Below are positions 1-7,854 of a DNA stretch of 64,000 nucleotides, piece after piece. This DNA comes from Streptomyces qaidamensis (GTDB lineage: Bacteria; Actinomycetota; Actinomycetes; Streptomycetales; Streptomycetaceae): positions 3,100,001 to 3,164,000 of the forward strand of contig NZ_CP015098.1 in the NCBI RefSeq assembly GCF_001611795.1, in the 5' to 3' direction. Within the stretch, counting starts at the first letter, position 1. Every line of letters starts with the position of its first letter. The translations under genes and the position numbers were made by a program. Under the pieces are notes generated by a model, which saw only the letters and a list, made by a program, of their open reading frames with translations, had not been told where the DNA came from and ran no database searches.

Positions 1-1294
1 GGACGCGGACCGGCGGGTCGGCCTGCACGAGCTGCTTCACGATGTTCTCGCCGGCCAGCACGACCGAGGTGTTGCCCGGGTTGCCGTCCCAGCCCTCCCA
101 GGTGGGGGCGTACAGAACCGTGGGGATACGCCCCTCGGGCACGCCCTGCCAGGTCTGGATCGGGGCGAGCTGGGGGCGGCCGACCTCGACGATGTCGTCG
201 TCGCGGACACCGACGTCGGCGATGGCGTAGCGGTCGCGGCCCGCGCGGCCGGCCGTCCACACCTCGTCGTAGACCTTGCTGTACGGGTTGACGCTGGCGA
301 GCTTGTCGCTGTCGCCGTGGCCGATGAAGACGTGCTTGATGGTGGGCACGCGCAGCATGTGGATGTTCTTGCCGACGTTGGCCGCGTAGAGCGCGACGCG
401 CACGGTGGACAGGTCCATGTTCATCAGGTGCACCCCTCCGGGCACGCAGATGACGGGGACCGTGGTGGGCGCCAGACTGTTCAGGATGGCCCGCTCACGC
501 AGGATGATCAGCGGCTTGGACTCCAGCTTCTCCATGGTGTCGAGCCACATGTTGACCTGGTAGGCGGAGTCCTTCGAACCGGAGAAGTACAGGACCGTCT
601 CCGGCTTGTACTCGCCCAGCCAGTCGTCCACGGCGGCCAGGACCTTCTCGGCGTTCGGCGGGATCTTCCGGCCGCGTACGAAGGGCACCAGCGCCAGGAC
701 GTACAGGGTGGCCAGGGCCACGGTGATGCCGATGCCGATGAAGCCGATCAGGGCCGACTTGGCCTGCGCCGCGACCAGGATGCCGACGACTGCCGCGAGG
801 TCGAGGTGGAGCATCTTCTCGGCGGAGCGGTGCAGCAGCCCGCGGGGCGGGGCGTCCGGGATGCGGATGCGGGAGGCCAGGTCGACGTTGCGGGTGGCGA
901 CCGGCATGCGGCGGCGGTTGCGTATCAGCTGGACCAGCGCGCCGTGCGGGGCCTGCAACCCGTAGAAGGCGATGAAGCAGGCGATCGCCCCGTAGTAGAT
1001 CAGGTTGTCCGCGAGGGACAGCCGGGCCAGCAGCAGGACCAGCAGCAGCTGCCGGATGAGGAAGCGGATGGACAGGCCGGCCCGGACCTTGCCGAGGCGG
1101 TTGATCAGGTAGCTGCCCTTGCGGTGCAGATAGTGGTCCGCCAGGTACGTCACGGCGGCCGCTGCCGCGAAGGCGGGAACGCTCGGGACGAGCGCGGCCA
1201 GCATGAGGGCGGGGAAGCCCGCCACCATGAGGACCGCCGCGGCCAGCTCGGCCGCGCTGCCCACCCGGGCGACGCGAATAGCGGTGGATATCAC
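1..1294 (-). CDS. CDP-glycerol glycerophosphotransferase-like (TagF/TagB family) protein, 3' end outside window
   Basis: The reading frame is open from a GTG at 1294 to the left edge, giving about 431 residues without a stop, so the C-terminus is missing. I translated the minus strand directly. The N-terminal ~190 residues hold several hydrophobic segments and a basic stretch (LIRNRRRMP), suggesting a membrane-anchored form. The later part carries family-type motifs: KHVFIGHGDSDK, then a VWTAGRAGRDRY segment, then VLYAPTWEGW. The GHGDSDK-type loop and APTW block are typical of transferases that use CDP-glycerol or CDP-ribitol to build poly(polyol phosphate) wall polymers. The next gene upstream on this strand encodes an enzyme that could make a CDP-polyol, so both probably serve wall teichoic acid or a related glycopolymer. 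The exact polyol is not evident. Start choice is tentative. Confidence 0.8.
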   Translation of the reverse strand, partial: MISTAIRVARVGSAAELAAAVLMVAGFPALMLAALVPSVPAFAAAAAVTYLADHYLHRKGSYLINRLGKVRAGLSIRFLIRQLLLVLLLARLSLADNLIYYGAIACFIAFYGLQAPHGALVQLIRNRRRMPVATRNVDLASRIRIPDAPPRGLLHRSAEKMLHLDLAAVVGILVAAQAKSALIGFIGIGITVALATLYVLALVPFVRGRKIPPNAEKVLAAVDDWLGEYKPETVLYFSGSKDSAYQVNMWLDTMEKLESKPLIILRERAILNSLAPTTVPVICVPGGVHLMNMDLSTVRVALYAANVGKNIHMLRVPTIKHVFIGHGDSDKLASVNPYSKVYDEVWTAGRAGRDRYAIADVGVRDDDIVEVGRPQLAPIQTWQGVPEGRIPTVLYAPTWEGWDGNPGNTSVVLAGENIVKQLVQADPPVRV

Positions 1295-1469
1295 GGAGAA
1301 ACCTGCTCTTGGGAGGGGTATGCCGGGTCTTGGTTCGAGAATGCGGCTGGTCTGTGAATATTCGCGAGACTGTATGGATTCAGGCCCCTGCGAACACTCC
1401 TGTCGACGAAAACCCGTTAACAGGAGGGCGCAGAGGCCTGAATTACCGAAGTCTATTTGGCGCCAATTA

Positions 1470-2966
1470 TTACACGCCGTCCTGCCGGTCCAGCACCGTG
1501 GCCAGTGCCTGCTCGAAGCCGGAGGCCCGGGCCGCACCGGCCGTCGGGTCCTGCTGGCGGACGTCGATGACGTGGCCGGTGAGCTCGGAGAGCAGCACGT
1601 CGAGCGACGTGCGGGCCACGGCCTCGGAGGACAGCAGGGAGCCCGAGGGCTCCTGGCCGAACGCCTTGGTGCGCATCGGGGTGGCGGTGCGCTCGGGGTT
1701 GATGCAGTTGACGCGGACGCCGTCGCCGGCCCACTCGTCGGACAGCGCCTGGGTGAGGTTCACCATGGCGGCCTTGGTGGAGGAGTACAGGCTGTACTCG
1801 GCACGGCCGCGCGTGTAGCTGCTGGAGGTGTAGAGCAGCAACTGGCCCTTGGTCTCGGACAGGTACTTGTACGACGACCGGGCGATCTGCACCGGGGCCA
1901 GGTAGTTGACCTTCAGCGCCTCCTCGATGGTGGCGTTGTCGGTCTCGGCGAGTTTGCCTATGCGCAGCACGCCGGCGGTGTTGACCACGTAGTCGATGCG
2001 GCCCGTCTCGGCGTAGGCCTTGGACAGGGCGTCGTCGACCTCCTCCGGGTTCTCCACGTGGGTGCCGGTCGTGGAGCGGCCCAGCGCGTAGACCTTGGAG
2101 CCGTAGGCCTCGGCCAGCTCGGCGATGTCCTTGCCGATGCCGTAGCTGCCGCCGAAGACGACCATGGTCTTGCCGGTCAGCAGCTCGCGGTAGGCCTCCT
2201 CGGAGACCTGCTCGGGCGCGGCCGTGGAGGCGAGCTGGAAGAGCTTGTCGGCGATGAAGACGTCGACGGGCTGGGTGACCTTCATGTTGTACTCGTCGCC
2301 CGCGACGACGTGGATCGGCACGTCCGGCAGGTACTTGAGCACGACGGAGCAGTCGTCGGTCGCCTGGAAGTTGGGGTCGCCGGCGGCGACCTGGTAGGCC
2401 CGCTTGATCGTGGACAGCTTGAACGCCTGCGGCGTCTGGCCGCGGCGCAGCCGGGAGCGGTCCGGGATCTCGGTGATGAACTCGCCGTCCTCGCCGTGCG
2501 TGCGCGTGACGATGATGGTGTCCGCGGACGGGATCGCCACGTCGACGGCCTGGTAGCGCTCCAGGGCGACGACGCAGTCGTCGATGACGCGCTGCGAGAG
2601 CAGGGGGCGCACGGCGTCGTGGAAGAGGACGTTGGCGTCCTCGCCCTCGGCCAGGCCCTCGCCCAGCGCGGCGATGGCGCGCTCGGTGGTCTCGTTCCGC
2701 GTGGAGCCGCCCTCGATGACCTTCGAGACCTTCTTGAATCCGGCCTTCGCGACGATCTTCTCGATGTCGGGCACATAACCCGGAGCCATCAGCACGATGA
2801 TGTCGTCGATCGAGTCGGCGTTCTCGAAGGTGGTCAGCGTGTGCTCGATGACTGCCTTGCCGGCGATCTTCAGCAGCTGCTTGGGGATCGACAGACCCAC
2901 GCGCTGGCCGGTGCCACCGGCCAGGATCACTGCGGTGGTACGGGGCTTGGCTATGTGCTGGGACAC
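1470..2966 (-). CDS. Bifunctional cytidylyltransferase / SDR oxidoreductase (TarI-TarJ / Acs1-like)
   Basis: About 498 residues. Residues ~10-235 form an IspD/TarI-like nucleotidyltransferase: LAGGTGQRVG near the N-terminus, then FHDAVRPLLS, and a PQAFKLSTI segment. Residues ~255-480 form a short-chain dehydrogenase with GGSYGIG cofactor loop, NTAG, and YSSTK as the YxxxK catalytic pair. In Haemophilus Acs1 a comparable fusion reduces ribulose 5-phosphate and couples the product to CTP to give CDP-ribitol; that reaction is inferred here. GTG at 2966 is preferred over the longer frame at 3011 because AAGGTAGG lies just upstream and homologues begin shortly before the LAGGTG loop. It is followed 175 bp downstream by the TagF-like gene, consistent with one wall-polymer unit. 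Confidence 0.85.
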   Translation of the reverse strand: MSQHIAKPRTTAVILAGGTGQRVGLSIPKQLLKIAGKAVIEHTLTTFENADSIDDIIVLMAPGYVPDIEKIVAKAGFKKVSKVIEGGSTRNETTERAIAALGEGLAEGEDANVLFHDAVRPLLSQRVIDDCVVALERYQAVDVAIPSADTIIVTRTHGEDGEFITEIPDRSRLRRGQTPQAFKLSTIKRAYQVAAGDPNFQATDDCSVVLKYLPDVPIHVVAGDEYNMKVTQPVDVFIADKLFQLASTAAPEQVSEEAYRELLTGKTMVVFGGSYGIGKDIAELAEAYGSKVYALGRSTTGTHVENPEEVDDALSKAYAETGRIDYVVNTAGVLRIGKLAETDNATIEEALKVNYLAPVQIARSSYKYLSETKGQLLLYTSSSYTRGRAEYSLYSSTKAAMVNLTQALSDEWAGDGVRVNCINPERTATPMRTKAFGQEPSGSLLSSEAVARTSLDVLLSELTGHVIDVRQQDPTAGAARASGFEQALATVLDRQDGV

Positions 2967-3338
2967 AGGTGACCTACCTTGGGGCGACAGGGAACTTGGA
3001 AATGGTCCCACTTGTGGTTACCGCAATGCAAGGTGAGCGACCTCCACCGCATATGTGCACGCAACCCCTCATTCACCTGGTGACGCCGGTGATTGGCAAG
3101 ACGGTTCCGCCGGCGATGCAGGCGCCCCGGGAATTGCTGTGAGTAACTCCACAGCAGCGCAGCGGTGCCGAAGCCGCTTGCGCCGGCGGCGACCGAGGAC
3201 CTGTCCGAGTTCCTTGGACGATGTCCGGTGCACGGTACGCGCTTTGCGGGTGTGCCCGGCGCCACGGCGACGGCGGCGCCCGCGGAATTCCTGGTCAAGA
3301 TTCCGCAGCATTTCGGTCTCGGCCGGAGCAAATACGCC
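2967..3338. other. Intergenic region upstream of the cytidylyltransferase/SDR gene
   Basis: About 370 bp with no supportable gene. The short frames here lack family features and overlap on both strands. It should hold the promoter of the wall-polymer gene starting at 2966, but I cannot assign -35/-10 elements with confidence. Confidence 0.5.
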
Positions 3339-3372
3339 GTGAGCCCGGGACTCCGAGGAGTCCCGGGCTCAC
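3339..3372 (-). terminator. Strong hairpin terminator of phoD
   Basis: A perfect 16-bp inverted repeat: GTGAGCCCGGGACTCC at 3339-3354 pairs with 3357-3372 around a 2-nt centre. It starts 17 bp beyond the phoD stop codon. There is no clear U-run, as is common for Streptomyces hairpin terminators. Confidence 0.85.
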
Positions 3373-3389
3373 GCGCCACGCGGGCCGGG

Positions 3390-4940
3390 TCAGACGACCT
3401 CGACGCCCGGGCGGCCCGCCCGGACCCTCAGCCGGGCCAGCGTGCTCGGGGTCGCCGTGGGCTGCCGGACCGTGTCGACCACCCGGACCTGGGCGTCGAT
3501 GCGGTCGCGGCGGACGTCGAAGAGGTGGTAGCCGCGGTGCGCGTCGAGCAGCTTCCAGTGCGGGTTGTCCGGGCGCCGCGGGTCCCACTCCCGGCGGAAG
3601 GCCGCCTGGTCCTGGTCCCCGTTGCTGGAGATGGACGTGCCGACGAACTCGGCTCCGACGACGTCCGAGTCCGGGTCGGCGTAGTCCGCCTTGAGGTCGC
3701 TGATCATCGTCAGGTGCCGGTCGCCGGAGAGCACGACCGGGTTGCGGACCTGCCGGAACTCCTGGAGGAACCGGTTGCGTTCGGCCTGGTAGCCGTCCCA
3801 GGCGTCGTAGAACCAGAGTTTGCCCTCGCCGACCTTGAGGTCCGTCTCGGCCATCATGATCTGGGAGGCGATGAGGTTCCAGCGGGCGGGCGAGTTCTTG
3901 AGCCCGTCCAGCAGCCACCCCTTCTGCCGCGCGCCCAGCATGGTCAGCGACGGATCCTGGGCGCCTTCCTGGCTGGTGGCCTGGTCACTGCGGTACTGAC
4001 GGGTGTCCAGGACGTTGAGCCGAGCCAGGCGGCCGAACTCCAGGCGGCGGTACATCCGGATGTGCGGGCCGTCCGGGACGGCGGTGGCGCGGACCGGCAT
4101 GTGCTCGTAGAACGCCTGGTAGGCGGCGGTGAGCCGGGCCACGAACGCGTCGTGCGGCTGCTTGTCGGGGTCCTGGGGGATCTCGCCGGCGAAGTCGTTG
4201 TCCACCTCGTGGTCGTCGAAGGTCACCACGAAGGGCGCGTTCGCGTGCATCGCCGCGAGGTCGGGGTCCGTCCGGTACTGGGCGTACCGGTTGCGGTACT
4301 GGACGAGGCTGAACGGCTCGCCGGTGCCCTCGTGCCGCCGCAGGGCCGTCGCCGAGGGCGTGGACTCGTAGATGTAGTCGCCGACGAACACCACGACGTC
4401 GGGGTCCTGGTCGAGCATGTCTGCGTAGGGCGTGAAGTAGCCGTGCTGCCAGTTCTGGCAGGAGGCGAGGGCCATGCGCAGGGAGCCACCGGAGCTGTAG
4501 GGGTGGGGGGCGGTGCGGGTGCGGCCCACGGGTGAGAGCTGCCCGCCGGTGCGGAAGCGGTACCAGTAGGTACGGCCCGCGCGCAGCCCGCGTACGTCCA
4601 CGTGAACGCTGTGCCCGTACTCGGGCCGGGCCTGGGCGGTGCCCCGCCGGACGAGCTTTCTGAACCGGTGATCCTCCGCGAGCTGCCACTCGACCGGCAC
4701 GACCCGGTCGGGCATTCCGCCGCCGTTCAGCGGGTCCGGGGCGAGCCTGGTCCACAGCACGATGCCGTCCGGGAGCGGGTCGCCCGAGGAGACGCCGAGG
4801 CTGAACACGCCATCCGGCAGCGGCGTCCCGGCCGCGTGGGCGGCGGCCGGAAGCCACAGCTGGGTGGAGGCGGCGGCGCCGAGGACCGCGGCACCCGCGG
4901 TCAGAAAGCGGCGTCGGTCGGGGGATACTGCTCCGGTCAT
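3390..4940 (-). CDS. phoD: PhoD-type alkaline phosphatase / phosphodiesterase, Tat-exported
   Basis: 516 residues, the usual size for PhoD. The N-terminus RRRFLTAGAAVLGAAAS followed by a hydrophobic stretch and AHA is a twin-arginine signal peptide, so the enzyme acts outside the membrane. Metal-binding PhoD landmarks are visible: ASCQNWQHGYFTPY, then VFVGDYIYES, then VTFDDHEVDND, and VVLSGDRHLTMIS near the C-terminus. The N-terminal ~100 residues form the expected fibronectin-like PhoD N domain (FSLGVSSGDPLPDGIVLWTR). PhoD enzymes release phosphate from extracellular phosphodiesters, including teichoic acids, which is notable because the adjacent genes look like wall glycopolymer genes. It is transcribed alone and ends in a strong hairpin. 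phoD of other streptomycetes is PhoP-controlled; the match upstream here is only weak. Confidence 0.93.
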   Translation of the reverse strand: MTGAVSPDRRRFLTAGAAVLGAAASTQLWLPAAAHAAGTPLPDGVFSLGVSSGDPLPDGIVLWTRLAPDPLNGGGMPDRVVPVEWQLAEDHRFRKLVRRGTAQARPEYGHSVHVDVRGLRAGRTYWYRFRTGGQLSPVGRTRTAPHPYSSGGSLRMALASCQNWQHGYFTPYADMLDQDPDVVVFVGDYIYESTPSATALRRHEGTGEPFSLVQYRNRYAQYRTDPDLAAMHANAPFVVTFDDHEVDNDFAGEIPQDPDKQPHDAFVARLTAAYQAFYEHMPVRATAVPDGPHIRMYRRLEFGRLARLNVLDTRQYRSDQATSQEGAQDPSLTMLGARQKGWLLDGLKNSPARWNLIASQIMMAETDLKVGEGKLWFYDAWDGYQAERNRFLQEFRQVRNPVVLSGDRHLTMISDLKADYADPDSDVVGAEFVGTSISSNGDQDQAAFRREWDPRRPDNPHWKLLDAHRGYHLFDVRRDRIDAQVRVVDTVRQPTATPSTLARLRVRAGRPGVEVV

Positions 4941-5054
4941 CGGCTGACTCCCTTACCTCGCTGGCCACTTGGACACGGTGAAGCTTCACGCTCGCGGGCG
5001 GTCCGCCCGCTGAACGCCGGGGTTCACGTACATGACAACCAAGCAGACAAAGAG

Positions 5055-5099
5055 AGACTCGCCGCCGGCATCGGAACAAGCCGTTGCCGGGGCGAGTCT
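5055..5099 (-). terminator. Hairpin downstream of the FG-GAP remnant
   Basis: AGACTCGCC at 5055-5063 pairs with GGCGAGTCT at 5091-5099, enclosing a GC-rich inner segment. It lies about 20 bp past the stop of the remnant at 5120 and upstream of phoD, so it would insulate phoD from transcription coming from obg. Confidence 0.6.
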
Positions 5100-5119
5100 G
5101 ACAGGTGATCAGAACCGGG

Positions 5120-5482
5120 TCAGGGGGCGAAAGCCGAGCCGAGTCCGGAGCCGGAACCGCTCCTGACCGTGCCGAGAGTGCCCGCGCCGAAGCTGCCCGA
5201 GTCGGTCGCGGTGGGAGCGTCGACCGGGTTGGGGAACGCCCAGCCCCCCGCCGTCCGGTTCTCGCCGGTGGCGCCGGTGAACAGCTCGGCCCGGTCTTCG
5301 CCGTTGACGTCGCCGACGCTCTCGCCGTCGCGCGTGCGCGCGCCGTCCGGGTTGTTCACCGGGGCGGGGGCGCTCAGGCCGTCACAGGTGCCCTTCTCGG
5401 CTGCGAGGAACAAGACCCTCACGGCGCCGCCCTGTACGACTCACCGGAGAACGGCTTGGTCGCACCCGAGTCCGCTGCGTAA
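5120..5482 (-). pseudogene. C-terminal remnant of an FG-GAP (integrin-like) repeat protein
   Basis: The frame 5422-5120 contains VGDVNGEDRAELFTGATGEN and then WAFPN...GSFGAGTLG, ending GLGSAFAP. This resembles the last FG-GAP repeat and C-terminus of secreted actinobacterial beta-propeller proteins, where DVNGDG is the calcium-binding loop. Here the loop reads DVNGED. No signal peptide or other repeats remain. Just upstream a second frame, reading GATKPFSGESYRAA before a stop near 5419, appears to continue into VRVLFLAAEKG of the first frame, suggesting a frameshift. The remnant begins close to the obg stop codon, so the rest of the gene is lost. The family call rests on pattern memory only. 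Confidence 0.5.
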
Positions 5483-5497
5483 GTGCTTCTTGTCGAC

Positions 5498-6934
5498 TCA
5501 GAACGGCTCGAAGTCGTCGAACTCCTGCTGCGCCTCGTCCCGTTCGGCCTGCCGGTCCTTGCGGCGCTGCGCGGCCGGCCGCTCCCCCTCGAGCCGGTGG
5601 TCCTCACCGCGGCGGCCGAGCATCTCGGCCCCGGCCGTCATGGACGGCTCCCAGTCGAAGACGACCGCGTTGTCCTCCGGTCCGATGGCCACGCCGTCGC
5701 CGCCTCGGGCGCCGGCCTTCATCAGCTCCGCTTCGACACCGAGCCGGTTGAGCCGGTCAGCGAGGTATCCGACGGCCTCGTCGTTGTTGAAGTCGGTCTG
5801 GCGCACCCAGCGTTCGGGCTTCTCACCGCGCACCCGGAACAGGCCGTCGGCCTCCTGCGTCACGGTGAAGCCGGTGTCGTCCACGGCCTTCGGCCGGATC
5901 ACGATCCGGGTGGCCTCTTCCTTCGGCTTCGCGGCCCGCGACTGCGCCACGACCTCCGCGAGCGCGAACGACAGCTCCTTCAGGCCCATGTGCGCCACGG
6001 CCGACACCTCGAACACGCGGTAGCCGCGCGCCTCCAGGTCGGGCCGCACCATCTCGGCCAGATCCTTGCCGTCCGGTACGTCGATCTTGTTCAGGACGAC
6101 GATCCGCGGCCGCTTGTCCAGCCCGCCGTACTGCCGCAGCTCCTCCTCGATGATGTCGAGGTCGGAGACCGGGTCGCGTTCCGACTCCAGCGTCGCGGTG
6201 TCCAGGACGTGCACGAGGACACTGCACCGCTCCACGTGCCGCAGGAACTCCAGGCCCAGGCCCTTGCCCTGGCTGGCTCCGGGGATCAGCCCGGGCACGT
6301 CGGCGATCGTGTAGACCGTCGAACCGGCCGTGACGACGCCGAGGTTGGGCACGAGCGTGGTGAAGGGGTAGTCGGCGATCTTCGGCTTGGCGGCGCTCAG
6401 CACCGAGATCAGCGACGACTTGCCGGCGCTCGGGTACCCGACGAGTGCCACGTCGGCGACCGTCTTCAGCTCCAGGACGACGTCCCGCATGTCCCCCGGC
6501 TCACCGAGCAGCGCGAAACCGGGTGCCTTGCGCCGCGCGGAGGCCAGCGCAGCGTTGCCGAGCCCGCCCCGGCCGCCCTGCGCGGCGACGTACGACGTGC
6601 CGTGCCCGACCAGGTCGGCCAGGACGTTGCCCGCCTTGTCCAGCACCACGGTGCCGTCCGGCACCGGCAGGACGAGGTCCTGACCGTCCTTGCCGGAGCG
6701 GTTGCCGCCCTCGCCGGGCTTGCCGTTGGTGGCCTTGCGGTGCGGGGAGTGGTGGTAGTCGAGCAGCGTGGTGATCGACTGGTCCACGGTGAGGATCACG
6801 TCCCCGCCGCGCCCGCCGTTGCCGCCGTCCGGCCCGCCGAGGGGCTTGAACTTCTCACGGTGGACGGAGGCACAGCCGTGGCCTCCGCTACCCGCGGCGA
6901 CGTGCAGCTCGACGCGGTCCACGAAGGTGGTCAT
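5498..6934 (-). CDS. obgE: Obg-family GTPase
   Basis: 478 residues. Residues 1-158 are the glycine-rich Obg fold ([31 protein letters not shown]). The G domain follows with GYPSAGKSS (G1), [12 protein letters not shown] (switch), [12 protein letters not shown] (G3), VLNKIDVPD (G4) and EVSA (G5). A C-terminal OCT-type domain and a charged tail ([21 protein letters not shown]) complete it; an OCT domain is usual in Gram-positive Obg. Obg binds the 50S subunit and GTP/ppGpp and affects ribosome maturation, and in Streptomyces the onset of development. ATG at 6934 has GGAGG upstream. It lies downstream of rplU and rpmA, the conserved arrangement, with a hairpin between rpmA and obg. Confidence 0.97.
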   Translation of the reverse strand: MTTFVDRVELHVAAGSGGHGCASVHREKFKPLGGPDGGNGGRGGDVILTVDQSITTLLDYHHSPHRKATNGKPGEGGNRSGKDGQDLVLPVPDGTVVLDKAGNVLADLVGHGTSYVAAQGGRGGLGNAALASARRKAPGFALLGEPGDMRDVVLELKTVADVALVGYPSAGKSSLISVLSAAKPKIADYPFTTLVPNLGVVTAGSTVYTIADVPGLIPGASQGKGLGLEFLRHVERCSVLVHVLDTATLESERDPVSDLDIIEEELRQYGGLDKRPRIVVLNKIDVPDGKDLAEMVRPDLEARGYRVFEVSAVAHMGLKELSFALAEVVAQSRAAKPKEEATRIVIRPKAVDDTGFTVTQEADGLFRVRGEKPERWVRQTDFNNDEAVGYLADRLNRLGVEAELMKAGARGGDGVAIGPEDNAVVFDWEPSMTAGAEMLGRRGEDHRLEGERPAAQRRKDRQAERDEAQQEFDDFEPF

Positions 6935-6976
6935 GGGATGTGCCTCCAGTTACTGCGGGAATGTCTTGGGTTAACA

Positions 6977-7025
6977 CGCGAAAGGCGGACCCGCTTCCCG
7001 TGAGGGAAGTGAGGTCCGCCTCGCG
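6977..7025 (-). terminator. Hairpin between rpmA and obgE
   Basis: An extended stem: CGCG and AGGCGGACC (6977-6991) pair with GGTCCGCCT and CGCG (7013-7025), with an inner CTTCCC/GGGAAG stem. It lies just after the rpmA stop and before obgE, so it may partly terminate the ribosomal-protein transcript and lower obgE expression relative to rpmA. Confidence 0.65.
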
Positions 7026-7036
7026 AAAGTTTCCGA

Positions 7037-7291
7037 TCAGGCGACCGGAACGATGTTCACGACCTTGCGGCCACGGTGGGTGCCGAACTGCACCGCACCC
7101 GCCGAGAGCGCGAACAGCGTGTCGTCGCCACCACGGCCGACGCCGGAGCCCGGGTGGAAGTGGGTGCCACGCTGACGGACCAGGATCTCACCCGCGTTGA
7201 CGACCTGACCGCCGAAGCGCTTCACGCCGAGCCGCTGGGCATTGGAGTCGCGACCGTTCCGGGTGGACGATGCGCCCTTCTTGTGTGCCAT
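7037..7291 (-). CDS. rpmA: Large ribosomal subunit protein bL27
   Basis: 84 residues, the usual length. The N-terminus [17 protein letters not shown] is diagnostic of bL27, whose tail reaches the peptidyl-transferase centre, followed by [20 protein letters not shown] and [12 protein letters not shown] at 7291 is preceded by GAGGAG. It follows rplU by about 14 bp and the two form one operon. Confidence 0.98.
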   Translation of the reverse strand: MAHKKGASSTRNGRDSNAQRLGVKRFGGQVVNAGEILVRQRGTHFHPGSGVGRGGDDTLFALSAGAVQFGTHRGRKVVNIVPVA

Positions 7292-7305
7292 TTCTCCTCA
7301 GTCCC

Positions 7306-7626
7306 TTACTTCGCAGCCGTGGGGATCTCAGTGACCTTGATCGCCGTGTACTGCTGGCGGTGGCCCTGGCGACGGCGGTAACCCGTCTTGTTCTTGTAGC
7401 GCAGAATGTCGATCTTCTGGCCCTTGTGGTGGTCCACGACCTCGGCCTGGACCTTGATGCCGGCCAGCACCCACGGGTCGCTGGTCACGGCGTCGCCGTC
7501 GACAACGAGCAGGGTCGAGAGCTCGACCGAGTCGCCAACCTTGGCAGTGGAAATCTTGTCAACCTCAACGATGTCGCCGACAGCAACCTTGTGCTGGCGA
7601 CCACCGCTGCGCACGATGGCGTACAC
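7306..7626 (-). CDS. rplU: Large ribosomal subunit protein bL21
   Basis: 106 residues from GTG at 7626: the mature-type start [18 protein letters not shown] is typical of bL21, and the C-terminus [18 protein letters not shown] matches the family. The frame extends upstream to 7767, but the extra ~47 residues are proline-rich leader without homologous character, so the shorter start is chosen; GAGAGTGAG lies upstream of it. bL21 binds 23S rRNA. The 190 bp upstream should hold the promoter for rplU-rpmA-obgE, because a strong hairpin closes off rne before it. Confidence 0.97.
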   Translation of the reverse strand: MYAIVRSGGRQHKVAVGDIVEVDKISTAKVGDSVELSTLLVVDGDAVTSDPWVLAGIKVQAEVVDHHKGQKIDILRYKNKTGYRRRQGHRQQYTAIKVTEIPTAAK

Positions 7627-7813
7627 GCGGAACTCACTCTCTAGCTCGGGAAACGGCACCCCCGCAGGCCAGCCGCCCGACTCAGCGAGCGGCCTCTCCT
7701 GGCGCCCGGCGCCCGGAGGAGGAGGTTTACGGGGATGTGACGTGTCAGTCGACACGCCGACGGTCAAGGTTACGGGGCCGCGGCCGAAGGGGTCAAACCG
7801 AGCCCGGCCCGCC

Positions 7814-7846
7814 GCCTGTGCGACCGGTCACGCCGGTCGCACAGGC
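7814..7846 (-). terminator. Terminator of rne
   Basis: A 14-bp stem (GCCTGTGCGACCGG at 7814-7827 against 7833-7846) with a 5-nt loop, placed just past the rne stop codon. Confidence 0.85.
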
Positions 7847-7854
7847 AGTGGATC

